Assembly: GCA_934700335.1 (NCBI GenBank)
Contig: CAKUXM010000008.1
Coordinates: 1 to 64,000, forward strand
DNA length: 64,000 nt
Origin: an uncultured Candidatus Melainabacteria bacterium
GTDB taxonomy: Bacteria > Cyanobacteriota > Vampirovibrionia > Gastranaerophilales > Gastranaerophilaceae
Direction: 5' to 3'
How positions within the stretch are numbered: position 1 is the first letter of the stretch; every line of letters starts with the position of its first letter. Under the pieces are notes generated by a model. It saw only the letters and a list, made by a program, of their open reading frames with translations. It was not told where the DNA came from and did not search any database. This document shows positions 51,881 through 59,531 of the stretch, piece by piece. The translations under genes were made by a program, and so were the position numbers.

Positions 51881-53263
51881 TTATTTTGACTGAGTTGTTT
51901 TTAGATATTCTAAAACACCTTTTGTAATTGCTTTTGCACAATTTTTTTGGAAGCGTTCGCTGTTTAAGAGAACATTGTCTTCTGGATTTATTACATAACC
52001 TGTTTCAATAAGTACACTCAAAGCACGACTATTTCTAACGACAGCAAAACTTCTTTGATAAATTCCGTCGTTGTTAACTTTTAATCTGTCTACCATATTG
52101 TTTAAGATGCTTTCTGCAAGGGGTTTTGCTTCATCATAATAATAGTAAATACTTGAACCTCTTGAAGTTAGAGGGTCTTTTCCGTCTGGTAGAGAATTTG
52201 CGTGAATGCTTATGAAAATATCAGCTTTTTTGTGATGAGAAAATTTTACTCTATCGTTTAGTGATACAAATTCATCTGTAAATCTTGTCATGTGAACCTC
52301 AGCACCTTTTTTTGATAATTCATCAAAAAGATAAAGGGCTATTTTCAAGTTGATATCTTTTTCGTCATTTCCAAGACAACTTATTGCACCGCGTTCTGCA
52401 CCTCCATGTCCTGCATCAATTACGATTGTTATGTCTTTTAGAGGTTTAAAGCGGTATAATTTTAGTTTTTTCTTTACCTCTAAAATCAGATAATTATTTC
52501 GGTAGTACGCATCGTAACCCATTAAATCGTATTTGATGTTTAATGGTAGAACTGTTTCTTTGCCGTCGGTGTTGAAAAGGTGTAGAATTAGTGGCTTTCC
52601 TTCTTCAACATAGTATGGAATTCTTTTATCCATATTAAATTTATAAAAATAGGAGTTTTTGCTTTGGTCAAAATATTGAGCTACAAGTGTTGCAGGTGTA
52701 ATCTCTTCTCCGGCGGGTTTTGGATAAACAGAACTTTTGTTTACCCAAGCATAATTGTCATCTGTTAATTTTACTCTGTACAAATTATACATTTCACCGT
52801 CAACTCTAAGTATGATACCTTTTTCAAGATGAACAAGTCTGTTTATGCCACTTTCTACGGGTGTTTTTCTTAAAGCTGTTCCGTCATTTTTTACGTAGAA
52901 ATATTTTATTTCTTTGAATGGTTTAAAATTTGCTAAAGAATTAGAGTTTTCATAAGATACGCCTAATACGGCTTTTCTATTGATTGTATAGGTTTTTTCA
53001 CCAAGAGAAGTTCTTAGGGTGAAAATATTTCTGCCAATTTCAAGTGGAACCTTTTGTGCAAAAGCGCCTGATTTATGAATATCTACTTTAAAGTTATTTA
53101 TGTACAAATCATCGTCAGGGTCAGTGTTTCCTACAAAAAATGTTGAGGTTGCATTTGTGTTCATTGTTTTTGAAGTTGGGTAAATAACATTTAGGGCATA
53201 AACTTTTAGTCCTATGAACAAAATAAGTAACCCAATTAAAATTCTATTGCAAACATTTTTCAT
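51881..53263 (-). CDS. N-acetylmuramoyl-L-alanine amidase (Amidase_3)
   Basis: 460 aa. An N-terminal hydrophobic signal or anchor (~7-24) is followed by a beta-sandwich domain (~28-95), an SH3-like domain (~125-185) and a linker domain. The catalytic Amidase_3 zinc domain (~275-455) has IDAGHGG, the SIHANS histidine and the IETGY glutamate. It cleaves the amide bond between muramic acid and the stem peptide during cell separation. TATAAT lies only 8 nt before the ATG, and no ribosome-binding site is seen, so the leader is at most a few bases. Confidence 0.93.
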   Translation of the reverse strand: MKNVCNRILIGLLILFIGLKVYALNVIYPTSKTMNTNATSTFFVGNTDPDDDLYINNFKVDIHKSGAFAQKVPLEIGRNIFTLRTSLGEKTYTINRKAVLGVSYENSNSLANFKPFKEIKYFYVKNDGTALRKTPVESGINRLVHLEKGIILRVDGEMYNLYRVKLTDDNYAWVNKSSVYPKPAGEEITPATLVAQYFDQSKNSYFYKFNMDKRIPYYVEEGKPLILHLFNTDGKETVLPLNIKYDLMGYDAYYRNNYLILEVKKKLKLYRFKPLKDITIVIDAGHGGAERGAISCLGNDEKDINLKIALYLFDELSKKGAEVHMTRFTDEFVSLNDRVKFSHHKKADIFISIHANSLPDGKDPLTSRGSSIYYYYDEAKPLAESILNNMVDRLKVNNDGIYQRSFAVVRNSRALSVLIETGYVINPEDNVLLNSERFQKNCAKAITKGVLEYLKTTQSK

Positions 53264-53316
53264 ACTATGATATTATACTATTAAAGAGAAATTTACATCA
53301 AACTATGAGATGAATT

Positions 53317-54228
53317 ATGGACTATAAATTAGAATTAGAAAAATTAAACGCAAATATGATTGAAGATAATGGACTTGTAGAAGTCTACTTTGACGAAAAG
53401 ACGGATTTTATCAAGCATATTGTTGAATTACATAAAATAGATATAGACTTTAATGATGAAAAAAAATGTTTCATTTTAAATGAACAAGAGTTAGCACGAA
53501 TACAAAAATTTATAGAAAAAGTAGCAATAAGACCTCTTATAATTTTTGACATGGACGGTGTAATTATGAATACAAACGACTCATTCCCCGTTGCAACTTG
53601 TCAAACTTATAAACATTTTACAGGTGAAGAACTTACTTTTGACGAAATAAATGAAATTAAGTATAGAGGTGGTTTTAATAGCGATTGGGATATTTTGATG
53701 TATTTATTTGATGAACGTGATTTTACTGTCAAGTTTGAAGATATGGCAAAATATTATATGGACATTTACTTTGACGGCAAAGGCGGTTTGATTGATGATG
53801 AAACTTTGATTTTAACAGAAGATTGTTTAGAAGAATTGATTAAAAATTATAATTTGGCAATTTTTACAGGCAGAGACAAAGCTTCTGCTACATATACCGT
53901 TAATAAATGGAATATCAAAAAATATTTTTATCCAATGATAACATTTGAAAATGTTGGTTGGAATCACCAAAAACCAGATACAAAAGGTGTTTCAATAATA
54001 AAAGAAAAAGTTATTGCTGATGAAATCTATTATTTAGGCGATACTGTAGATGATATGATTTGCGCTAGAAACTCAAAAGTTAACGGTATTGGGATACTTC
54101 CACCAAGAGATAAAAGTGAAAAATTAAAATTAAGATTATTAGAAGAAGGTGCTATTACAGTACTTGAAAATACTAATGATTTGCCACAATTTCTTTCCGA
54201 ACGTAAAAATTTAATTACAAAGATGTAA
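53317..54228 (+). CDS. HAD-superfamily IA phosphatase
   Basis: 303 aa. An N-terminal ~80-residue extension precedes the HAD domain: motif I DMDGVIMNTND, motif II FTGRD, motif III Lys in HQKPDTKG and motif IV YLGDTVDDM. The text around motif I (HFTGEELTFDEINEIKYRGG, then NSDWDI) resembles the HAD-IA subgroup TIGR01548 found in cyanobacteria and archaea, in some cases beside histidine-biosynthesis genes. The substrate is unknown. It is divergent from the amidase across 53 bp. The ribosome-binding site is weak. Confidence 0.85.
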   Translation: MDYKLELEKLNANMIEDNGLVEVYFDEKTDFIKHIVELHKIDIDFNDEKKCFILNEQELARIQKFIEKVAIRPLIIFDMDGVIMNTNDSFPVATCQTYKHFTGEELTFDEINEIKYRGGFNSDWDILMYLFDERDFTVKFEDMAKYYMDIYFDGKGGLIDDETLILTEDCLEELIKNYNLAIFTGRDKASATYTVNKWNIKKYFYPMITFENVGWNHQKPDTKGVSIIKEKVIADEIYYLGDTVDDMICARNSKVNGIGILPPRDKSEKLKLRLLEEGAITVLENTNDLPQFLSERKNLITKM

Positions 54229-54305
54229 AAATTATATCAAGGAATGCTTTTTCAAAGAATTTTTATAATATAATTAACATATTGGAAGAAGGAAAGGAAA
54301 CAATA

Positions 54306-55607
54306 GTGAAAAACTCAAAATTAACTACTGCAATATTTTCAGCGCTAATTTTAGGAGCATTATTTGGTTGGTTATGTCCTTCTTTAGCAGTTAAAACTGC
54401 ACCTTTAGCAAAAATCTTTTTAAATATGATTAAAATGATTATTGCTCCATTGTTATTTTCAACATTAGTTGTTGGTATTGCAGGACATGGCGATATTAAA
54501 TCACTTGGTAAAATCGGATTAAAAACATTAATTTATTTTGAAATTGTAACAACATTTGCATTGATTATTGGACTTGCAATGGGTAACATTGTAAAACCTG
54601 GAGAAGGAGTTATAAACACTGCTGTAAGTGCTCATGATATGCAAGCAGCACAACATTTGGCTACAATCAATCCGAACAATTCCTTTGCAGATATGATAAT
54701 TGGAATGTTCCCGACTTCTGTAGTAAAAGCTATGGCAGATGGCAATTTGTTACAAATAGTTATTTTCTCATTGTTCTTTGCGGTTGCAATTTGTGCAGTT
54801 GGAAAATCTGCAAAACCTGTTTTAGACGTGCTTAATGCTACTGTAAAAGTTATGTTTAAATTTACCGAATATGTTATGTATTTTGCACCATTTGGTATTT
54901 TTGGAGCTGTAGCTTCAGCTATTGGTATCAATGGTATTGGCGTTTTAAAAAGTTATGGAAAAGTAATCTTCTGCTTATATAGTGCACTAATAATATTCGT
55001 ATTTTTGATATTAAATGTTGTTTGTCATATTGTTAGAGTTCCGTTCTGGAAGCTTATGTCAGCGATTAAAGATCAGATATTACTGGCATTTACAACAACA
55101 AGTTCAGAGGCAGCATTACCAAAATCTATGGAAATTTTGGAAAAGTTTGGAGTTCCAAGAAATATTGTAAGTTTCGTTATGCCAACGGGTTATACGTTTA
55201 ACTTGGACGGAAGTACGTTGGGTGTTTCTGTTGCGGTATTATTCTCAACACAATTAGTTGGTATTCATTTGAATATTGAACAACAACTTGCTATTATGTT
55301 AGCATTGATGTTTGCAAGTAAAGGTATTGCGGGTGTTCCAAGAGTTTCATTAATCGTACTTGCAGGGACATTAACAACATTCAATTATCCAATCATCGGT
55401 GTTGCTATCTTATTAGGTATTGACCATATTCTAGATATGGGTAGAACAACAATTAACTTGATTGGTAACTGCGTTGCAACGGTTGTTGTTGCTCGTTGGG
55501 AAGGGCAATTTGATGATACAAAAATGCAACATTATATTTCTAGAGAATCACGTAGAAAAGCCTTACTAGCAAGATTTAGAGCTAATAAAGCTGTAGTAAA
55601 AGTTTAG
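54306..55607 (+). CDS. Dicarboxylate/amino acid:cation symporter (DAACS)
   Basis: 433 aa membrane transporter with about eight spans and two re-entrant hairpins. The serine-rich hairpin TTSSEAALPKSMEILEKFGV and the substrate/Na site VMPTGYTFNLDGSTLG are clear. It imports glutamate, aspartate or C4-dicarboxylates with H+ or Na+. The start is taken as the GTG at 54306, preceded by GGAAAGGAAA at good spacing; a TTG at 54282 is in frame but inside the Shine-Dalgarno region. TATAAT is seen around 54265. ileS follows after 30 bp. Confidence 0.92.
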   Translation: MKNSKLTTAIFSALILGALFGWLCPSLAVKTAPLAKIFLNMIKMIIAPLLFSTLVVGIAGHGDIKSLGKIGLKTLIYFEIVTTFALIIGLAMGNIVKPGEGVINTAVSAHDMQAAQHLATINPNNSFADMIIGMFPTSVVKAMADGNLLQIVIFSLFFAVAICAVGKSAKPVLDVLNATVKVMFKFTEYVMYFAPFGIFGAVASAIGINGIGVLKSYGKVIFCLYSALIIFVFLILNVVCHIVRVPFWKLMSAIKDQILLAFTTTSSEAALPKSMEILEKFGVPRNIVSFVMPTGYTFNLDGSTLGVSVAVLFSTQLVGIHLNIEQQLAIMLALMFASKGIAGVPRVSLIVLAGTLTTFNYPIIGVAILLGIDHILDMGRTTINLIGNCVATVVVARWEGQFDDTKMQHYISRESRRKALLARFRANKAVVKV

Positions 55608-55637
55608 TTTTAATATACTAATTTAGAGGAAAAATAT

Positions 55638-58451
55638 ATGGCAGAAGATAGCAAAAAAAGCGAGTACAAAGATACTTTGAATTTGCCTCAAACGACTTTG
55701 CAAATGAGAGCAAATGCAACAAAAAGAGAACCAGAAATTCAGGAATTTTGGGCAGAAAATAATATTTATGAAAAAATGACTTCACAACGTGATAAAGCTA
55801 ATAGTTTTATTTTACACGATGGACCTCCATATTTGAGTTCTGAAAAAATTCACGTTGGTACAGCTTTAAACAAAATTTTAAAAGATATTTTAATCAAATA
55901 TAAATCTCAAAAAGGATTCTATGCTCCTTATGTTCCTGGATATGACGGACACGGTTTGCCTATTGAAAACAAGGTTGTAAAAAATATTGAAGGTGGTCGT
56001 AACGCAGTTACTCCAGCTGAATTAAGAGCAAAATGTCGTGAATACGCTCATAACAGTTTAAAAGGTCAAGAATCAGAATTCAAGAGATTAGGTGTTTTAG
56101 GGAATTGGGAACACCCATACCTTACAATTGACGGTAAATACGAAGCTGAACAAGTTAGAGTATTTGGCGAAATGTACAAAAAAGGTTATATTGAAAAAGG
56201 TTTGAAACCTGTTTACTGGTGTGCATCTTGTGAAACTGCATTAGCAGAAGCAGAAGTTGAATATGCTGATCATACTTCAACTTCAATCTATGTAAGATTT
56301 AAGTTTGACGAAGAAAGTTCAAATACTTTGAAATCAAAATTTGATTTCTTAAATACAGACAAAGATATGTACGCTGTAATTTGGACAACAACTCCATGGA
56401 CAATTCCTTCAAACTTAGCAATCAGTGTACACCCTAGATTTGAATATACATTCTTTGAATACAAAAATGATATTTATTATGCAGCAACAGAATTGTTGGC
56501 AAGCTTCTTAAAAGATGTTGACTGGAACGAAGCTGATATCAAAGTTTTAGGTACTTGCAAAGGTCAAGACTTAGAAAACTTAACACCAGTTCACCCATTG
56601 TATGACAGAAAATCACCAATTCTTTGTGGTGAACACGTTACATTAGATGCTGGTACTGGTTCTGTTCACACAGCTCCTGGTCATGGTTTAGAAGACTATG
56701 AAGTTTGTTGCAAATATAAAATCGGTGTTTATTCACCACTTGATTCAAAAGGTGTTTGGACAGAAGAAGCAGGTGATTTAGCAGGTATTCCTTACTACAA
56801 AGGAAATTCAATTGTTATTGATAAATTAAAAGATTGCGGTGCATTGCTTGCATCAGATGACATTCAACACAGTTATCCACATTGTTGGAGATGTAAAAAA
56901 CCTGTTATTTACAGAGCAACTCCTCAATGGTTCGTAAAAGTTGATAAATTCAGAGATAAAGCTCTTGAAGAAATTAAAAAAGTTAAATTTATTCCAGCTT
57001 CAGGTGAAGCAAGAATTTCAAATATGGTTGAAGGTCGTACTGACTGGTGTATCTCAAGACAAAGAGCTTGGGGTGTACCAATTCCTGTATTTTATTGCGA
57101 AGATTGTGGCGAAGTTATCGTTACTGACGAAACGATAGAACACGTAGCAAAAATGTTTGAAAAAGAATCTTCTGATGCTTGGGTTAAATATTCTGAAAAA
57201 GAATTAATGCCAGAAGGTTTTGTTTGTCCTAAATGTGGTAAAACACACTTCCGCAAAGAAAAAGATATCATGGACGTTTGGTTTGATTCAGGTGTGTCTT
57301 GGAAAGCTGTTGTTGAAGCAAGAGCTGATGAATTAAATCATACTCCTGTTGATATGTATTTAGAAGGTTCTGACCAACATAGAGGCTGGTTCCAATCTTC
57401 ATTACTAACATCTGTTGCTACTCAAGGTAAAGCACCTTACAAACAAGTTTTGACACACGGTTTCGTGTTTGGTGAAGACGGTAGAAAAATGTCTAAATCT
57501 TTGGGTAACTACATTAGACCAGATGATATTATTAAAAACTATGGTGCTGATATCTTGAGACTTTGGGCAGCATCAGTTGATTATAGAAACGATATTAAAA
57601 TCGGTGATAACATTGTTAAACAACTTTCTGAAATATTCAGAAAAACAAGAAATACTGCAAGATTTTTACTAGGCAACTTGTTTGACTTTGACCCTGCAAA
57701 AGATTATGTTCCTTACAATGAATTAAAGAGTATTGATAAATTTGCATTATCAAAATTAAATAAATTAGTTGTTGAAGTAACAGAAGCATTTGAAAGCTAT
57801 GAGTTTTACAAATATTTCCAATGCTTGCAAAACTTTGCTGCAGTAGACTTATCGTCATTTTATCTTGATATTGTAAAAGATAGACTTTACACATCAGGCA
57901 AAAAATCCTTATCAAGAAGAGCTTGTCAAACTGTATTGTACGAAACAATGCACGCATTAGTAAGAGTTCTAACTCCTGTAATGCCTCACCAAGCAGAAGA
58001 TATTTGGCAAAATATTCCTGAATGTCAACGTCAAGGCTTAGATTCAATTCTTTTATCTGACTGGGTTAAAGAAAATGACGAATGGAATAATGAACAACTT
58101 GAAGAAGATTTTGCAAAAATTTTGAAATCAAGAGAAATTGTAACAAAAGCCATTGAACCATTAAGAGCAGATAAAAAAGTAGGCAGTGCCCTTGAAGTTG
58201 CGGTTTATATCAAATCTCCTGATTCTGAATTATTGAAAGCAAATGAAGATGAGCTATGCAATATTTATATCACATCTCAAGCACACGTTACAGATGAAAA
58301 ACCAGCCGGTGTATTGAATGAATACACAGAAGGAGAAACAACAGTTTGGGTTGTAAAAGCACAAGGCGAAAAATGTGCAAGATGCTGGAAATATGCTGAA
58401 TTAAATGAAAAAGGTATTTGCAAACATTGCTCTGAAGCGATTAATGAATAG
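55638..58451 (+). CDS. ileS: Isoleucyl-tRNA synthetase
   Basis: 937 aa. The class I catalytic domain is split by the editing (CP1) domain. The HIGH-equivalent motif reads HVGT in KIHVGTALNKILKD, an allowed but less common form. KMSKS is intact in DGRKMSKSLGNYI. The anticodon-binding domain and a C-terminal zinc finger (CARCWKYAE, then CKHC) are present, as in the bacterial cytoplasmic type. GAGGAAAAA precedes the ATG. It lies 30 bp after the symporter gene and is followed by a REP and a hairpin. Confidence 0.96.
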   Translation: MAEDSKKSEYKDTLNLPQTTLQMRANATKREPEIQEFWAENNIYEKMTSQRDKANSFILHDGPPYLSSEKIHVGTALNKILKDILIKYKSQKGFYAPYVPGYDGHGLPIENKVVKNIEGGRNAVTPAELRAKCREYAHNSLKGQESEFKRLGVLGNWEHPYLTIDGKYEAEQVRVFGEMYKKGYIEKGLKPVYWCASCETALAEAEVEYADHTSTSIYVRFKFDEESSNTLKSKFDFLNTDKDMYAVIWTTTPWTIPSNLAISVHPRFEYTFFEYKNDIYYAATELLASFLKDVDWNEADIKVLGTCKGQDLENLTPVHPLYDRKSPILCGEHVTLDAGTGSVHTAPGHGLEDYEVCCKYKIGVYSPLDSKGVWTEEAGDLAGIPYYKGNSIVIDKLKDCGALLASDDIQHSYPHCWRCKKPVIYRATPQWFVKVDKFRDKALEEIKKVKFIPASGEARISNMVEGRTDWCISRQRAWGVPIPVFYCEDCGEVIVTDETIEHVAKMFEKESSDAWVKYSEKELMPEGFVCPKCGKTHFRKEKDIMDVWFDSGVSWKAVVEARADELNHTPVDMYLEGSDQHRGWFQSSLLTSVATQGKAPYKQVLTHGFVFGEDGRKMSKSLGNYIRPDDIIKNYGADILRLWAASVDYRNDIKIGDNIVKQLSEIFRKTRNTARFLLGNLFDFDPAKDYVPYNELKSIDKFALSKLNKLVVEVTEAFESYEFYKYFQCLQNFAAVDLSSFYLDIVKDRLYTSGKKSLSRRACQTVLYETMHALVRVLTPVMPHQAEDIWQNIPECQRQGLDSILLSDWVKENDEWNNEQLEEDFAKILKSREIVTKAIEPLRADKKVGSALEVAVYIKSPDSELLKANEDELCNIYITSQAHVTDEKPAGVLNEYTEGETTVWVVKAQGEKCARCWKYAELNEKGICKHCSEAINE

Positions 58452-58472
58452 CTTTAGTCGGTGTACAAAAAT

Positions 58473-58496
58473 GTAGGTTGGGGTTTTTACCACAAC
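58473..58496 (+). repeat. GTAG-REP element, TTGGGG type
   Basis: GTAGGTTGGGG, loop, CCACAAC (one mismatch in the stem). 21 bp after the ileS stop; same type as 43412-43435. Confidence 0.75.
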
Positions 58497-58510
58497 AAAA
58501 CAAACAAAAA

Positions 58511-58540
58511 GAGTGGCGAAGCCTTTAGGCTTCGCCCCTC
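58511..58540. repeat. GGCGAAGCC hairpin, copy 4
   Basis: Stem GGCGAAGCC/GGCTTCGCC around TTTA with partly paired outer arms (GAGT and CCTC). It forms the left outer boundary of the GIY-YIG unit. Confidence 0.75.
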
Positions 58541-58551
58541 TTGTTATTGAC

Positions 58552-58581
58552 TGTCATGCTGAACTTGTTTCAGCATCTTAC
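58552..58581 (+). repeat. 30-bp inverted repeat, left flank of the GIY-YIG gene
   Basis: Begins TGTCATGCTGAAC and ends CAGCATCTTAC, with an internal hairpin. It is matched in inverted orientation at 58916-58945 with two differences that are paired within the internal hairpin (G:C against T:A). Confidence 0.88.
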
Positions 58582-58599
58582 CAGCCCGGAATAGATAAA

Positions 58600-58890
58600 T
58601 TAAACGATACTCTCAAATAAATCTTTCATTTCTGGATTAAATTCTTTTATTAAATTTATCTTCCATTGTCTATGCCAACGTTTTAATTGTTTTTCTCTGT
58701 TTAATGCTGTTTCTACATCTTCTGTTTGCTCATAATATACCAATCTATCTACGTTATATTTTTCTGTAAAACCTTCTACTACTTTGTTCTTATGTTCCCA
58801 TATACGTTTTTGAAGATTACTTGTTACACCAATATAAAATGTTGTTTCTTCAAAATTGGTTAAAATATACACAAAATAAGATTTTTTCAT
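58600..58890 (-). CDS. Single-domain GIY-YIG nuclease
   Basis: 96 aa, just the GIY-YIG catalytic fold. It has YFVYILTNFEETTFYIGVTS with the YVY/YIG signature, the conserved Arg in NLQKRIWEHKN, and the metal-binding Glu in TALNREKQLKRWHRQWK. It is related to the small UvrC/homing-endonuclease-type proteins widespread as orphans. TGTTATAAT (extended -10) lies exactly 6 nt before the ATG, so the mRNA is predicted leaderless. The gene is framed by inverted 30-bp repeats and outer hairpins, suggesting a mobile or domesticated unit. Confidence 0.9.
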   Translation of the reverse strand: MKKSYFVYILTNFEETTFYIGVTSNLQKRIWEHKNKVVEGFTEKYNVDRLVYYEQTEDVETALNREKQLKRWHRQWKINLIKEFNPEMKDLFESIV

Positions 58891-58915
58891 AGATTAATTA
58901 TAACATACTACGTTA

Positions 58916-58945
58916 GTAAGATTCTGAAACAAGTTCAGAATGACA
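58916..58945 (-). repeat. 30-bp inverted repeat, right flank of the GIY-YIG gene
   Basis: Reverse complement of the left flank at 28 of 30 positions. It lies 13 bp upstream of the -10 box of the nuclease gene. A related word (AAAGGTATGRC) follows at about 58948-58958 and is also found at 10569 and, inverted, around 60341. Confidence 0.88.
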
Positions 58946-58984
58946 TAAAAGGTATGACAAGTTTTGAACAAATTATTTCATAAA

Positions 58985-59019
58985 ACAGAGGGCGAAGCCT
59001 TTAGGCTTCGCCACTCTGT
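58985..59019 (-). terminator. GGCGAAGCC hairpin, copy 5
   Basis: Stem CAGAG-GGCGAAGCC with complement around TTTA. It ends one base before the stop codon of the XRE gene, so it can terminate that gene and also marks the right boundary of the GIY-YIG unit. Confidence 0.75.
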
Positions 59020-59238
59020 TTAATAATCAAAAATATCTTTTTCAGTTACTTGTAGTGCATCTGATAATTTAAATAACAATTTAATACTGATTCTTCTTTT
59101 TGCGGTTTCTATTTTTGCTAAATGTTCTCTTGAAATATCAAGTATTTCGGCAAGTTCGTTTTGGGATAAGTTTTTACTTTTTCTCAATTTACGAATATTT
59201 GCACCTAATTTTTCAAGTCTTGTAACCTCATTTGTCAT
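59020..59238 (-). CDS. XRE-family HTH regulator, 72 aa
   Basis: A single Cro/C1-type helix-turn-helix. It has LGANIRKLRKSKNLSQNELA (helices 1-2), ISREHLAKIETAKRRISI (recognition helix and turn), and the closing helix LLFKLSDALQV. It is typical of small phage-, plasmid- or toxin-antitoxin-type repressors. It is divergent from a 51-aa ORF (59304) across a 65-bp gap containing a 16-bp palindrome with TATAAT on both strands, a probable autoregulatory operator. No clear ribosome-binding site is seen. Confidence 0.88.
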   Translation of the reverse strand: MTNEVTRLEKLGANIRKLRKSKNLSQNELAEILDISREHLAKIETAKRRISIKLLFKLSDALQVTEKDIFDY

Positions 59239-59252
59239 ATTTTTATTTTCAT

Positions 59253-59268
59253 ATATAATTAATTATAT
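59253..59268. promoter_or_regulatory. Palindromic divergent promoter/operator of the XRE pair
   Basis: A perfect 16-bp AT palindrome. TATAAT on plus (59254-59259) and on minus (as ATTATA at 59262-59267) would drive the 51-aa ORF and the XRE gene respectively. A repressor on the palindrome would block both. Confidence 0.5.
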
Positions 59269-59303
59269 GTATGTAGTCTAAAACGTTACAAAAAGGAGTA
59301 AGT

Positions 59304-59459
59304 ATGCAAATTGAGGATTATAAAATTGATATTGAAATGTACTTAAAACAAATTATATCTCTATGTGATTTAATGATAGAAACAGATAATACTGATAAAA
59401 CTAATATTTTGACAATAAGAGACTTGTCTGAATTAGCGATAGATAAAGGTAATGAATAG
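59304..59459 (+). CDS. Small acidic protein, 51 aa, partner of the XRE gene
   Basis: Begins MQIEDYKIDIEMYLKQIISL and ends LSELAIDKGNE. AAAAGGAG precedes the ATG at good spacing, and a hairpin (59484-59516) follows, so it is a plausible gene although below usual length cut-offs. It is acidic, helical and soluble, with no known motif. Its divergent arrangement with the XRE gene suggests a regulatory pair; toxin or antitoxin activity is not shown. Confidence 0.6.
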   Translation: MQIEDYKIDIEMYLKQIISLCDLMIETDNTDKTNILTIRDLSELAIDKGNE

Positions 59460-59483
59460 ATTATAACAACTTATTTTATACAA

Positions 59484-59516
59484 ACAGAGGGCGAAGCCAA
59501 CGGCTTCGCCCTCTGT
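59484..59516. terminator. GGCGAAGCC hairpin, copy 6, convergent terminator
   Basis: A perfect 15-bp stem (ACAGAGGGCGAAGCC and complement) with loop AAC. It lies between the ends of the 51-aa ORF and the 238-aa orphan gene, which converge. Confidence 0.75.
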
Positions 59517-59531
59517 TATGTAATTCTTTTA

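Noticed and set aside
59020..59459. A proven toxin-antitoxin pair
   Set aside because: The 51-aa ORF has no toxin-like motif and the XRE gene is generic; only a regulatory pair can be supported.
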